A stretch of 64,000 bases of DNA, from contig DAOTOJ010000001.1 in assembly GCA_035451285.1 (NCBI GenBank), positions 23,674 to 87,673 on the forward strand. Direction: 5' to 3'. The notes under the pieces were generated by a model. That model did no database searches. It was not told the DNA's origin and saw only the letters and a program-made list of their open reading frames with translations. A program made the translations under genes and the position numbers. The DNA comes from DAOTOJ01 sp035451285. Lineage in GTDB: Bacteria; Patescibacteriota; Minisyncoccia; UBA6257; Brennerbacteraceae. Every line of letters starts with the position of its first letter. Within the stretch, counting starts at the first letter, position 1. This document shows, piece by piece, positions 15,733 to 24,944 of the stretch.

Positions 15733-16974
15733 ATGTTGGATATTAATTTTATTAGAAATAATAGAAAATTAGTTGAAGAGAATAATAAAAAAAGAAATTC
15801 AAAAGTAAGGGTTGATGAAATTTTGGATTTGGACGAAAAAAGAAGAAAACTAATTACTGAAATAGATAGTTTAAAATCACAGCAAAATAAGAGATCAAAA
15901 AAGAAGCCAAGCGCTTCAGAAATAGTTCAGCTAAAAAAATTAGCTTCTAAAATTGAAAAAGCAGAGAAAGAGCTTAAAAAGATTGAAGACGAATTATTTG
16001 AGAAAATGAGTTGGCTTCCAAATTTACTTGATCCGGAAGTGCCACTTGGCAAGAGCGATGAAGATAATGTACCTATAAAATATTGGGGCGATGTTCCAAA
16101 ATTTAATTTTGAGCCATTGAGCCACCAAGAATTAGGAGAAGCCTTAGATATAATTGATATTCAACGGGCTGCTAAAATAACTGGTTCTAGATTTTATTTT
16201 TTAAAAAATGAAGGAGTTTTATTGAGATTAGCTTTAATAAATTTTGCTTTTGATTATTTAAAAAAACAAGGTTTTATTTTAATGAGTACTCCCCATTTAG
16301 CAAAAGAACAAACTTTGTTTGGCACTGGATATTTGCCCTTTTTTAAAGATGATATTTATAAACTTGAAAATGAAGATTTGTCTTTAATCGGAACCTCAGA
16401 ACAAACTTTAGTTGCTTATCACCAAGATGAAATACTTTCTGAATTAGAACTTCCTAAACTTTATAGTGCTTATTCTCAATGTTTTCGAATAGAAGCTGGT
16501 TCTTATGGTAAAGATACTAAAGGAATTTTTAGGGTTCATGAATTTATGAAGGTTGAACAAATTGTTTTATGTAAGCCAGAAGAAATAGAACAGTATCATC
16601 AAAAATGCCTTCAAAACGAGGAAGCCTTTTTAAAAGCTTTAGAAATACCTTATAGAGTTGTTTTAATTTGTTCTGGCGACATGGGGGCTCCGGGATATAA
16701 AAAATACGATGTTGAGGCTTGGTTTCCTTCTCAAAATAAGTACCGAGAAGTAACTTCCAACACCAATTTAACAGATTACCAAACAAGAAGATTGAATATT
16801 AGATATCGCCAAAAAGATGGTTCCCTAATTTTTCCCTACACTATTTCAGCAACAGCTTTAACTGATAGGCATTTAATAGCAATTTTAGAAAATTATCAAC
16901 AAAGCGATGGTTCAATAAAAATTCCTAAAGTTTTAATTCCTTATCTTAATGGCTTAGAGGTTATTAAGAGATAG
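15733..16974 (+). CDS. serS: seryl-tRNA synthetase
   Basis: 413 aa class II synthetase that charges tRNA-Ser. An N-terminal long coiled-coil arm (residues ~1-105, starting MLDINFIRNN) binds the tRNA long variable arm. The catalytic domain has GTSEQTLVAYH, motif 2 FRIEAGSYGKDTKGIFRVHEF, and motif 3 with SATALTDRHLIAILENYQ. The ATP/serine-binding EVTSNTNLTDYQTRR segment is present. Length is slightly below E. coli (430 aa). It lies 12 nt after the dehydrogenase. Confidence 0.97.
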   Translation: MLDINFIRNNRKLVEENNKKRNSKVRVDEILDLDEKRRKLITEIDSLKSQQNKRSKKKPSASEIVQLKKLASKIEKAEKELKKIEDELFEKMSWLPNLLDPEVPLGKSDEDNVPIKYWGDVPKFNFEPLSHQELGEALDIIDIQRAAKITGSRFYFLKNEGVLLRLALINFAFDYLKKQGFILMSTPHLAKEQTLFGTGYLPFFKDDIYKLENEDLSLIGTSEQTLVAYHQDEILSELELPKLYSAYSQCFRIEAGSYGKDTKGIFRVHEFMKVEQIVLCKPEEIEQYHQKCLQNEEAFLKALEIPYRVVLICSGDMGAPGYKKYDVEAWFPSQNKYREVTSNTNLTDYQTRRLNIRYRQKDGSLIFPYTISATALTDRHLIAILENYQQSDGSIKIPKVLIPYLNGLEVIKR

Positions 16975-16976
16975 TT

Positions 16977-17783
16977 ATGGCTTTTTCTAAAATTAGAACA
17001 ATTAAGCGTCGCAGGAGGCTAAAAAAATATTTTAAAATTTTTTTAATAATTGTTTTAATTGGAGGATTAGTTTATCTAGTTCTTTTTTCTAATTTTTTTA
17101 TTGCCCAAAATATTGAAATTAATGGACAAGATGAAGAAAAAGTCAGCGAAATTCAAAGATATTTAGATAATTATTTGGCAACGGCAACCAAAAACTACGG
17201 AATTTTTAAATATTTATCAACTAAAAACTATTTGGTATTTTTGTTACTAAAAAATGAAATTAGTCAAAATTTATTTTCTAATTATTACTATTTAGATAAT
17301 TTGGATTTTGATTTTAATTTCAAAGATAAGGAAATAGTTTTAAATATTTATTTAAAAGAACCAATAGCAACTGTTTGTTCTTTAGATAACTGTTTTTATT
17401 TGGATTCATCTGGAAAACTAATAGAAGAAACAGTTAAATCCCAAAAAAAGGGGATTTTAATTGAGGACCATTCAACTGCCATACTTAAAACTTCTGATGA
17501 TTATTTGACCCCAAGCGAGCTTTCCGTTTTGAATGGATTTTTTAAGAAAACCGAGCTAATGATTAAGCCTAATTATGTAGAACTTGACAATGCTAGTAAA
17601 GCTGGAAAATATGCTAAAATAATAACAGCAGATGATTACTATATTTTAATTAGTTTTAATCTGCCGTTAGAATTTAGCTATTATGTCTTGCAATCTTTAT
17701 TAAACGAACAGATGATTGATTTTGAAAATTTAGAATACCTTGATTTACGTTTCACTGACAAAGCGTTTTATAAATTAAAATAA
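16977..17783 (+). CDS. ftsQ: FtsQ-like cell-division protein with POTRA domain
   Basis: 268 aa. A short basic cytoplasmic N-terminus (KIRTIKRRRRLKKYFK) is followed by one membrane segment (~21-43) and an extracytoplasmic part that begins like a POTRA domain (FFIAQNIEINGQDEEK). It ends with the FtsQ-type EYLDLRFTDKAFYKLK strand. The DivIB/FtsQ family recruits the septal peptidoglycan machinery. Sequence conservation in this family is low, so the call rests on topology, the POTRA start and the terminal LDLRF signature. ftsW, murE and murG are elsewhere in the window. Confidence 0.72.
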   Translation: MAFSKIRTIKRRRRLKKYFKIFLIIVLIGGLVYLVLFSNFFIAQNIEINGQDEEKVSEIQRYLDNYLATATKNYGIFKYLSTKNYLVFLLLKNEISQNLFSNYYYLDNLDFDFNFKDKEIVLNIYLKEPIATVCSLDNCFYLDSSGKLIEETVKSQKKGILIEDHSTAILKTSDDYLTPSELSVLNGFFKKTELMIKPNYVELDNASKAGKYAKIITADDYYILISFNLPLEFSYYVLQSLLNEQMIDFENLEYLDLRFTDKAFYKLK

Positions 17784-17786
17784 AAT

Positions 17787-18152
17787 ATGCAACAAGCCAA
17801 TCCTGAAAATTTAAAAAAATTTGAGAAATTAAAACAAGAAATTGAAAAAGAAATTCCTTTTTCAGAAGCCACTCCTCAAGAAAAAAAAGAAGTTTTAGAA
17901 AAAGTTATTGAAAAAAATTATTTTCCTCAAAAATCTCAAATTGAAAATTTAGAACCAAGATTAACAGAAATCGAAAAAGCTAAAAAACAATATGAGCCAT
18001 TAATTTCCCAACTAATTGAAATTGCCCAAGAAGAGGGAATTGAAAAAGCAGTTAATAAAGCCTTAGAAGTTTCTAAAGACAATCCCTATCTTCTTGACGC
18101 TTTCCATGACGAGTTAGTTGATAAATATTTTCATCTTTTAGAAGAAAGTTAA
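17787..18152 (+). CDS. small acidic helical protein upstream of the TraG-like ATPase
   Basis: 121 aa, no signal peptide or membrane segment, rich in Glu and Lys. Predicted almost entirely helical/coiled coil in the N-terminal 80 residues, then a compact helical end (VDKYFHLLEES). I do not recognise a domain. Its stop is separated by one base from the start of the membrane-anchored DNA-translocase-like ATPase, so the two are probably translated together and may interact. Confidence 0.7.
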   Translation: MQQANPENLKKFEKLKQEIEKEIPFSEATPQEKKEVLEKVIEKNYFPQKSQIENLEPRLTEIEKAKKQYEPLISQLIEIAQEEGIEKAVNKALEVSKDNPYLLDAFHDELVDKYFHLLEES

Positions 18153-18153
18153 T

Positions 18154-20514
18154 ATGTATTTTTTTGTTTTTTTAATAATTTTAATTCTAATTTTAATAAT
18201 TGGTTATTTTTTTGTTTTTAAAAAAAATAAAAAACAAAACTTATTGAAAACTTTAAAATACAAACTTCTTCTAATAAGTATTTATAATCCAATATCCGAA
18301 GAGAAAATTGAATGGCGTAGTGAAATTAAAAAGTCTGAACAATTTTTTGAATCATTAGCTGAATTTACAAATCCCCCGGTAATGGAGGTAGCAGTTAAAA
18401 ATAAGGGAGAAGAAATCTATTTTTATTTAGCTGTTAGTGAAGAAGAAGTAGAAAAAGCAATTCAGCTTATTTTAAATTTTTGGCAAAATTCCGAAGTTCA
18501 ATTGGTTGAAGATTACAACATTTTCAATCCTCAAGGAAGTTCTTTGATTAGTAAAATTAGCCTTGCTAAAGACAATATTTTGCCAATTAAAATTTATGAA
18601 AATTTATCAACTGACGTTTTATTAGCTATAATTCAAATTTTTTCAAACTTAGAAAAAGAAGGAGAGGGAATAGCTTATCAAGTAATTTTTAAAAAGTCTT
18701 CTGAGGATATTTTAAAAAGTTATAAAAATGTAATAAAAGAGATTCAAAAAGGAGCTTCTTTAAAAGAAGCTTTACAAAAAACATCAACTAATCCAATTTC
18801 GCTAATATTCGCAGGTTTTCAAGAATCTTTTTCTTCTAAAAAAGATGAAAAAGATATTAAACCTAAAGAAATTGATTCTAAAACAGTTGAATTTATAAAT
18901 TCCAAAATTTCTAAACCTCTTTTTGAAGTTAATTTAAGATTAGCTGTTTCTGCTGGTAATTTAGAAAAAGCTAAAAAAATAACTAATCAAATCTCAGCTT
19001 CTTTAGCTCAAGTAAATGAACCATTGGCTAATTCTTTAAAGCTTTCAATTTTAAAAGGGGGTCAAGAAAAAAAAGGATTTTATGATTTTTCTTTTAGAAG
19101 ATTCAAAAACAAAGATAAAATTATTCTAAATTCTTCCGAACTTTCTACTTTAATTCATTTTCCAACAAGAGAAATTTTGGGAATTTCTAAAGTCAAAATG
19201 CTGAAAGCTAAATCAGCTTTTCCCCCAATAGAGCTTCCTTCAACTGGTATAACTTTAGGAAAGTCTTTTTATCACGGAGTAGAAAAAGAAATTAAAATGG
19301 CGACTGAAGATAGGTTTAGGCATATGTATATTATTGGTCAAACCGGTACCGGAAAAAGCACTTTTATTAAAAACTTAATAAAGCAAGATATAGAAAACGG
19401 TAATGGCTTAGCATTTTTTGATCCCCATGGAGATGATGCTTTTAATATTTTGAGTTATGTTCCCGACGAAAGAATTGAAGATGTGGTTTACTTTAATCCT
19501 TCAGATATCAATTATCCAATAGGTTTTAATATTTTAGAACACGATAAATCTAAACCGGAACAAGCTACTTTGATTGTCAATGAACTTTTAGAAATAATTG
19601 GTAAAATTTATAATTTAGCTGAAGTTGGCGGACCAGTTTTTGAACAATACTTTAAAAATGCCTTATTTTTGCTTTTGAAAGATCCAATTTTAACGCCTAC
19701 AATCTTAGATGTGCCTAAAGTATTTGCTGATTCTAATTTTAGAAAAACCTTGCTTAGCCGTTCTCCAGATTCTTTGGTAGTTAATTTTTGGCAGGAAGAA
19801 GCTGAAAAAGCTGGAGGAGATTTTTCACTATCTAATATAACTCCTTGGATAACTTCTAAGTTAAATCCTTTTATTAGCAATGATTTTATTAAACCAATAG
19901 TTGGCCAAGAATATTCTTCTCTAAACTTAGATCAGATTATAAGAGATGGTAAAATTTTGGTGATTAATCTTTCTAAAAATATTGGCGAAACCAATGCCTA
20001 CTTTTTAGGAATGATGCTGGTTTCCAAACTATTTATTAGTGCTATTTCCAGAGAACCAACTAATCGTAGAGATTTTTATCTTTATATTGATGAATTTCAG
20101 AATATTACTACTAAGACTATTATTAGTATTTTATCAGAGGCTAGAAAATTTAGATTATCTTTGACTATTGCCCACCAATATATTAAACAAATTGATGAGC
20201 AAATTAGAGATGCTATTTTTGGGAACGTAGGGACAATGTTGGCTTTTAGGGTTTCAATTAATGATGCCGAGTTTCTAAAAGAATATTTCAAGCCGGTTTT
20301 TAATGACTACGATTTAATTAATATTGAAAACTTTAATGCCTATTTAAGATTACTAGTAAATGGCAAGGTTGTTGAACCATTTAATATTAAAATAGATTAT
20401 CCAGCTAAAGTTGATTTTGAAAAAGCTAAAAAAGTAGAACAATTCTCTAAGTTAAAATATGGTGGAAATCTTCAAGAAATTTTACAAAATATCAATGATA
20501 AATATAATTTCTAA
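18154..20514 (+). CDS. VirD4/TraG-like membrane-anchored ATPase
   Basis: 786 aa. An N-terminal membrane segment (~3-22) and a ~350-residue region without a recognisable domain precede a P-loop ATPase. Walker A is IIGQTGTGKST (residues ~393-403, K401), followed by GLAFFDPHGDDA; Walker B is LYIDEFQ (~643-649). A late ILSEARKFRLSLTIAHQY segment matches the coupling-protein/TraG C-terminal motif. Such ATPases pump DNA or protein in type IV secretion, but no VirB4, VirB6 or relaxase lies nearby. In CPR genomes I recall this gene as a common orphan. Substrate is unknown; DNA uptake or export and protein transfer are possible. Confidence 0.82.
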   Translation: MYFFVFLIILILILIIGYFFVFKKNKKQNLLKTLKYKLLLISIYNPISEEKIEWRSEIKKSEQFFESLAEFTNPPVMEVAVKNKGEEIYFYLAVSEEEVEKAIQLILNFWQNSEVQLVEDYNIFNPQGSSLISKISLAKDNILPIKIYENLSTDVLLAIIQIFSNLEKEGEGIAYQVIFKKSSEDILKSYKNVIKEIQKGASLKEALQKTSTNPISLIFAGFQESFSSKKDEKDIKPKEIDSKTVEFINSKISKPLFEVNLRLAVSAGNLEKAKKITNQISASLAQVNEPLANSLKLSILKGGQEKKGFYDFSFRRFKNKDKIILNSSELSTLIHFPTREILGISKVKMLKAKSAFPPIELPSTGITLGKSFYHGVEKEIKMATEDRFRHMYIIGQTGTGKSTFIKNLIKQDIENGNGLAFFDPHGDDAFNILSYVPDERIEDVVYFNPSDINYPIGFNILEHDKSKPEQATLIVNELLEIIGKIYNLAEVGGPVFEQYFKNALFLLLKDPILTPTILDVPKVFADSNFRKTLLSRSPDSLVVNFWQEEAEKAGGDFSLSNITPWITSKLNPFISNDFIKPIVGQEYSSLNLDQIIRDGKILVINLSKNIGETNAYFLGMMLVSKLFISAISREPTNRRDFYLYIDEFQNITTKTIISILSEARKFRLSLTIAHQYIKQIDEQIRDAIFGNVGTMLAFRVSINDAEFLKEYFKPVFNDYDLINIENFNAYLRLLVNGKVVEPFNIKIDYPAKVDFEKAKKVEQFSKLKYGGNLQEILQNINDKYNF

Positions 20515-20935
20515 ACAAAACTTAAATTATTTTTCAAAATTTATTATTGCTGGTATTTTAAATACCTTGCTTGATTGGGGAATTTTAAACACTTTACTAG
20601 TTTTAACTGGTAGACAAGAACCAATCTTTTATGCGTTATTTAAAGTTATTTCATTTTTATTTGCAGCTCTGAATAGTTTTTTATTGAATAAATATTGGGT
20701 TTTTAAAGCTCAAGATGAGAAATTTCAAATTTTAAAATTTTCAGTTATTACTTTTCTAGGAGTTATTTTAAATAATTTAGCAGCAACTCTGGTAACCTTT
20801 AAAGTTTGTCCATTAATTCTTTCAGAATTTTATTATTGTTCTAATCTGGGGGCTTTTGCTGGAACTTTTATTTCTTTGGTTTGGAATTTTTTAGGATATC
20901 GATTTTTTGCTTTTAAGACAACTTCGAATCCTTAA
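20495..20935 (+). CDS. GtrA-family membrane protein
   Basis: 146 aa with four membrane segments. The pattern KFIIAGILNTLLDWGILN at the start and FISLVWNFLGYRFFAFK at the end fits the GtrA family (flippase-like proteins involved in polyprenyl-linked sugar transfer). I chose the ATG at 20495 rather than an in-frame ATG 36 nt upstream. The chosen start gives the usual GtrA N-terminus and a short 20-nt overlap with the ATPase gene. No glycosyltransferase is next to it. Confidence 0.85.
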   Translation: MINIISKQNLNYFSKFIIAGILNTLLDWGILNTLLVLTGRQEPIFYALFKVISFLFAALNSFLLNKYWVFKAQDEKFQILKFSVITFLGVILNNLAATLVTFKVCPLILSEFYYCSNLGAFAGTFISLVWNFLGYRFFAFKTTSNP

Positions 20936-20968
20936 AAAATTATTAGAATTATTAATTATTATAAATTT

Positions 20969-22084
20969 ATGAATGAAGATAATTTAACCTTATATCGCAA
21001 ATATCGTCCCAAAACTTTTAAAGAATTTGTTAACCAAGAAGTTGTAAAAAGAACCCTTCAAAATTCTATTTTATTAAATAAAGTTTCCCATGCTTATCTT
21101 TTTGCTGGGCCAAAAGGAACTGGTAAAACTTCAATGGCTCGTTTATTTGCTAAAACAATTAATTGCTTAAAACCCCAAATTAAAAACGAAGAAATCGAAC
21201 CTTGTAATAAATGCCAAAACTGTCTTGATTTTAATAGCTTAAAAGCAGTAGATTTAATAGAAATCGATGCGGCTTCTAATAGGGGAATAGAGGAAATGAG
21301 AGAGCTAAGGGAAGCTGTTAAATTTATGCCAGTTAAATCAAAATATAAAGTTTATATTATTGATGAGGCTCAAATGCTTACTAAAGAAGCCTTTAACGCT
21401 CTTTTAAAAACTTTAGAAGAACCGCCAAATTATATTGTTTTTATTTTAGCTACTACCGAAGTTGAAAAAATACCAGCTACTATTTTATCTCGAGTTCAGA
21501 GATTTGATTTTAGAAAACTAAGGCCAATAGAAATAGCTCAAAAATTAGAAGAAATTCAAAAACTAGAAAATATTAAAATTGAAAAACCAGCAATTACTTT
21601 GATTTCTCAATTAGCCAATGGGAGCATTCGCGATGCCCAAAGTATTTTATCTCAATTAATAGCTTTTTCTTTTGACGACTTAATTACTTTAAAAGAAGTA
21701 GAACAAATTTTAGGAGCTATTAATTTTGAGAATTTAAAGCCTTTTTTATATTCTTTAGCAAACAATGATTTAGAGAAATCTCTTAGTTTCATTAACGAAA
21801 TTCAAGAAAAAGGTTATCAACTTTATGAAGTTTTAAGATTTTCTTTATCTCTTTTAGAAAAAATTTTAATTTTAAGCTTAAATAAAAATTATCAAGAGGA
21901 ACTTATTAATGAATTCTCTCAAGAAGAAGTTTCTACTTTAGAAGAATTAGCCAATATTTTTGATTCTCGAAAATTAAAATTATTAATCAAGGAATTTTTA
22001 ATTATTTTGCCACAAATTAAAAAAGCTTTTATTCCAACTTTGCCAATTGAAATGGCAATTATTGAAGTTTTAACAAAAGATTAA
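20969..22084 (+). CDS. dnaX: DNA polymerase III subunit gamma (no tau extension)
   Basis: 371 aa clamp-loader ATPase. Visible: the YRPKTFKEFVNQE start, Walker A GPKGTGKTS (K53), a four-Cys zinc module between the Walker motifs (C..C..C..C around CNKCQNC), Walker B with IIDEAQMLTKEAFNALLKT, and sensor-1/Arg-finger region ILSRVQRFDF. The C-terminal domain III is present, but the extra 200-270 residues that make tau and bind DnaB and Pol III alpha are missing. No slippery A-run frameshift site is evident. Ends one base before the convergent lytic transglycosylase. Confidence 0.95.
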   Translation: MNEDNLTLYRKYRPKTFKEFVNQEVVKRTLQNSILLNKVSHAYLFAGPKGTGKTSMARLFAKTINCLKPQIKNEEIEPCNKCQNCLDFNSLKAVDLIEIDAASNRGIEEMRELREAVKFMPVKSKYKVYIIDEAQMLTKEAFNALLKTLEEPPNYIVFILATTEVEKIPATILSRVQRFDFRKLRPIEIAQKLEEIQKLENIKIEKPAITLISQLANGSIRDAQSILSQLIAFSFDDLITLKEVEQILGAINFENLKPFLYSLANNDLEKSLSFINEIQEKGYQLYEVLRFSLSLLEKILILSLNKNYQEELINEFSQEEVSTLEELANIFDSRKLKLLIKEFLIILPQIKKAFIPTLPIEMAIIEVLTKD

Positions 22085-23419
22085 TTACTTATTTTTATTT
22101 AAAGTATTAATGTCTTGCTGATATTTTTCAGCTATAGCCATTACATTATCACCATAAAAACTATATTTGGGATCCAAAGACCCAGAAAAATAGAGCATAG
22201 CTGCTTTCCACTCTGAATTAACATCGCCATTTTTCGCTCCGTTATCTTTTAAAAGCAAAGCTGCTGCCAGAAAAGAATCTCTTATATCCCAAGGATTAGG
22301 AGTTTTGCCTAAGATTGAAGAAAGTTTTGTTTTGTATAATTGCCAAGTTGAAGGAATAAATTGGGCCGGTCCCATTGCTCCTCCCCAACCAAAACTCATT
22401 GGACAAGAAACCTGAGTGCTATAAGGATCCAAACCTAATTCTTTAGTAATTTGTAAAAATATTGGTACATCTCTTTTTGGATTCATTACTCTTTCAAATT
22501 TTCTACCAGTATTTTTGCCAACACCATCACCGGTTAAAGGATCTTTTAAATAACATTGTCCAATGTTTTTGCCCAAATCAGATTCTTGGGTCAAAATTGC
22601 TAATAAAAAGGCAGGTCTTATTCCGGTTTGAGAAGAAGCCCAATTAGCCACTTCTACCGCTTCTCCAAAAGAAATTTGCTTACCAACTCCCAATAATTCA
22701 TAAATTCTATTTCTTATTTGTTCAGCTTTTTTCTTAGAATCAGCTAACATTGCTTGATAAGCTGCTTCTTTTCCTTTAGTTTCTTCTAAAATTTTAGCTT
22801 GTTCATTAGCCTTTGAGGATAAGTCTTTTTGTTGCAGGGTTTTAATTGCTAAAAGGTTTTTAGCATCTTCTTGTTGAGCTTCGTATGATTGCTGTTGCTC
22901 TTGGTATTCAATTTTTATAATTTCTAAATTTTTTAAAAGTGAGGTTAAATTATCGGATAAAGAATTTAAAGATTGTAATTCAAAGAATAAATCTGATAGG
23001 TTATTTTTTGAAAGTAAAGTTATCAATAGTGGTTGTTGCTCCTTTTCATCTAAAAGTTGAATATTTTGAGAAATTTGATTTTTAATTTCAGCTAGTTGTT
23101 TTTCTGTAGCTTGTAAAGAATTTCGAGTGTTTTCAATTTTAGTTTCTAATTGAGAGATTTGTAAATTAGTTGATTTTATTTGAAGTTCAATTTTTGATTG
23201 CTCTTTTTTAAGCTGGTTAATTTTGTTGGTTAAAGTAGTTTTTTGACTTTGAGTTTGTTTTAGCTCTGCTTCATATTGAGCAATTTGGCGATTAATTTCC
23301 GCTAATTGTTGTTCAAGTTCTTCTTTGGTTTGAGAAAAAACAAAAGAAGGTTGTATAACATAGCTTAAAGCCATAATAACTATTAATAAAACCACTATAA
23401 ATTTAGATCTATTTCTCAT
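22085..23419 (-). CDS. secreted lytic murein transglycosylase with coiled-coil regulator domain
   Basis: 444 aa. Residues 1-29 are a signal peptide. Residues ~30-240 form a long Gln/Lys/Glu coiled coil with a central LLSKNNLSDLFFELQSL loop and an ETKGKEAAYQAML return helix, the architecture of EnvC/PcsB regulators. The C-terminal ~190 residues are an SLT-fold transglycosylase with the catalytic Glu at about E279 (LTQESDLG) and the GAMGPAQFIPSTW motif of the MltB type. It cleaves the glycan strand of peptidoglycan with 1,6-anhydro formation. The M23 hydrolase at 49370-50659 has the same N-terminal architecture with a different catalytic domain. Confidence 0.88.
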   Translation of the reverse strand: MRNRSKFIVVLLIVIMALSYVIQPSFVFSQTKEELEQQLAEINRQIAQYEAELKQTQSQKTTLTNKINQLKKEQSKIELQIKSTNLQISQLETKIENTRNSLQATEKQLAEIKNQISQNIQLLDEKEQQPLLITLLSKNNLSDLFFELQSLNSLSDNLTSLLKNLEIIKIEYQEQQQSYEAQQEDAKNLLAIKTLQQKDLSSKANEQAKILEETKGKEAAYQAMLADSKKKAEQIRNRIYELLGVGKQISFGEAVEVANWASSQTGIRPAFLLAILTQESDLGKNIGQCYLKDPLTGDGVGKNTGRKFERVMNPKRDVPIFLQITKELGLDPYSTQVSCPMSFGWGGAMGPAQFIPSTWQLYKTKLSSILGKTPNPWDIRDSFLAAALLLKDNGAKNGDVNSEWKAAMLYFSGSLDPKYSFYGDNVMAIAEKYQQDINTLNKNK

Positions 23420-23434
23420 AGGATTATATTGTTT

Positions 23435-23462
23435 ATTATAATATTTTTTTTGAAAATTTCAA
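23435..23462 (-). promoter_or_regulatory. promoter of the lytic transglycosylase gene
   Basis: On the minus strand, TTGAAA (23462-23457), 16-nt spacer, TATAAT (23440-23435). 15 nt separate the -10 box from the start codon at 23419. The divergent rpsB promoter begins 77 nt further right. Confidence 0.5.
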
Positions 23463-23538
23463 ATTTTTATTTATATAAGTTGATTTAATTTAGTTATAAT
23501 TATAAAAATTATAATAATTTATAGGTTATTGATTATAC

Positions 23539-23568
23539 TTGATTTTTGGACTTATTTTTTGTTATAAT
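23539..23568 (+). promoter_or_regulatory. promoter of rpsB-tsf
   Basis: TTGATT (23539-23544), 18-nt spacer, TATAAT (23563-23568) with an extended -10 TG (23560-23561). 43 nt before the chosen rpsB start. Confidence 0.6.
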
Positions 23569-23570
23569 AA

Positions 23571-23594
23571 AAAAAGCATTTTAAATGCCTTTTA
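23571..23594 (+). promoter_or_regulatory. 5' leader hairpin of rpsB
   Basis: GCATTT (23576-23581) / AAATGC (23583-23588), flanked by an A-run before and T-run after, at the very 5' end of the predicted rpsB transcript. It could be a small attenuator, a 5' stabilising hairpin, or a minus-strand terminator. It also covers the alternative upstream ATG at 23585, which argues for the later start. Confidence 0.4.
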
Positions 23595-23611
23595 TTTTGC
23601 TAAATAATTTT

Positions 23612-24376
23612 ATGGATAATTTAACCAACAATGAAATGATAGAAGAAATGATTAAGATAGGCTTGGGTTGGGGAACCAGAAAGGCCTTTCTTCACCCCAA
23701 AATGAGAAAATATCTTTTAACCTATAAAGATGATTTAGGCATTATTAATTTAAACGAGAGTTTGAAAGAATGGGAAAAAACCTTTACTTATTTAGAAGAC
23801 TTAATTTCTCAAAATAAAACTATTTTATTTGTAGCTACTCAGCCAGCTGCTAGAGAAATAGTTGAAGATTATGGTAAAAAATTAAATTTTCCCTATGTTA
23901 ATGTACGATGGCTGGGTGGAACTTTGACAAACTTTGAAACCTTTAAAAAAAGATTAAAATCTTTAAAAGATTTAGAAGAAAAAACCAAAAGCGAGGAATT
24001 TTCAAAATATACTAAAAAGGAACAACTTTTAATGTTAAAAGAATTAGATAAAACCAGAGAAAAGTTTAATGGGCTTTTATCTTTAGAAAACTTACCAGAT
24101 GCTTTGTTTATTTTTTGTGCTAAAAGGCATCGTAATGCAATTCATGAAGCCCAGAAAATGAATATTCCGATAATTGGAATTTTAGGATTAGAAGATAACC
24201 CTGATGGTTTTAAATACTTCATTCCTTTAAATGATAATACTAAACGCGGAATTGAATTTATATTTTTTCAAATAGAAAAGCTTTATCAAAAACTTCAAGC
24301 GAATCAGTTAGCTAATAATCAAAATAATCAGGAAAAAGATCAAAACAAACAAGAAGATGTATCAGCCAACAATTGA
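23612..24376 (+). CDS. rpsB: 30S ribosomal protein S2
   Basis: 254 aa using the ATG at 23612; an in-frame ATG 27 nt upstream lies inside a leader hairpin and would add non-conserved residues. Family signatures: GLGWGTRKAFLHPKMRKYL (S2 usually has GAHFGH...W.P.M..Y), NVRWLGGTLTNFETFKKRL (the canonical RWLGG.LTN) and PDALFIFCAKRHRNAIHEA. The usual H.GH start is altered to WGTRKAFLHP. The C-terminal ~25 residues are a Gln/Asn-rich tail. Ends in TGA and overlaps tsf by 20 nt. Confidence 0.94.
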   Translation: MDNLTNNEMIEEMIKIGLGWGTRKAFLHPKMRKYLLTYKDDLGIINLNESLKEWEKTFTYLEDLISQNKTILFVATQPAAREIVEDYGKKLNFPYVNVRWLGGTLTNFETFKKRLKSLKDLEEKTKSEEFSKYTKKEQLLMLKELDKTREKFNGLLSLENLPDALFIFCAKRHRNAIHEAQKMNIPIIGILGLEDNPDGFKYFIPLNDNTKRGIEFIFFQIEKLYQKLQANQLANNQNNQEKDQNKQEDVSANN

Positions 24377-24944
24377 AGAAATCAAAAAACTAAGGGAAAT
24401 GACTTTAGCTCCAATTATGTCTTGTAAAGAGGCTTTAATTGAAGCTCAGGGTGATTTAGACGAAGCTCTAAAAATTTTAAGACAAAAAGGAATTTTTAAA
24501 GCTTCTTCTAAAGCTGAAAGGGAAGTAGGAGCTGGAATAATCGACTCTTATATCCACAATGGCAGTCAAATTGGAGTTTTGTTGGAACTAAGAACTGAGA
24601 CTGATTTTGTTGCCAGAAATGAAGAATTTAAAAAATTAGCTCATGAGCTTGGAGTTCAAATTGCTTCGATGAATCCAGCTTATATTGAAATTTCTAAAAT
24701 TCCAGCGGAGGTAATAAATGAAAAAAAAGAAGAATTCTCTGAAAGTTTAAAAGCTATTAAAGATGAAAAAAAATTTGAGAAAGCTCTTGAAGGAAAGTTA
24801 AATTCCTGGTATGAAGAAGTTGTTTTGTTAGAACAAATATATTACAAAGATCAAAATTTAAAAATCAAAGATTTAATAACTAACGCCATTGCAACTTTTG
24901 GAGAAAATATTAGAATTTCAAAATTCGCAAGATTTGAAATATGA
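24357..24944 (+). CDS. tsf: elongation factor Ts
   Basis: 195 aa GDP-exchange factor for EF-Tu. The N-terminal UBA-like domain has IKKLREMTLAPIMSCKEAL and the essential TDFVARNEEFKKLAHE motif (EF-Tu contact) follows. It is the short form (~200 aa, as in Thermus) with one core subdomain, and ends with an LLEQIYYKDQNLKIKDLI segment where the family has LLEQPFVKD. The upstream overlap with rpsB keeps the usual rpsB-tsf order. Ends in TGA overlapping the next ATG. Confidence 0.96.
   Translation: MYQPTIEEIKKLREMTLAPIMSCKEALIEAQGDLDEALKILRQKGIFKASSKAEREVGAGIIDSYIHNGSQIGVLLELRTETDFVARNEEFKKLAHELGVQIASMNPAYIEISKIPAEVINEKKEEFSESLKAIKDEKKFEKALEGKLNSWYEEVVLLEQIYYKDQNLKIKDLITNAIATFGENIRISKFARFEI

Noticed and set aside
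22462..22647. Plus-strand 61-aa reading frame opposite the lytic transglycosylase
   Set aside because: It lies wholly within a strong conserved gene on the other strand, shows no signal or domain, and has no promoter.
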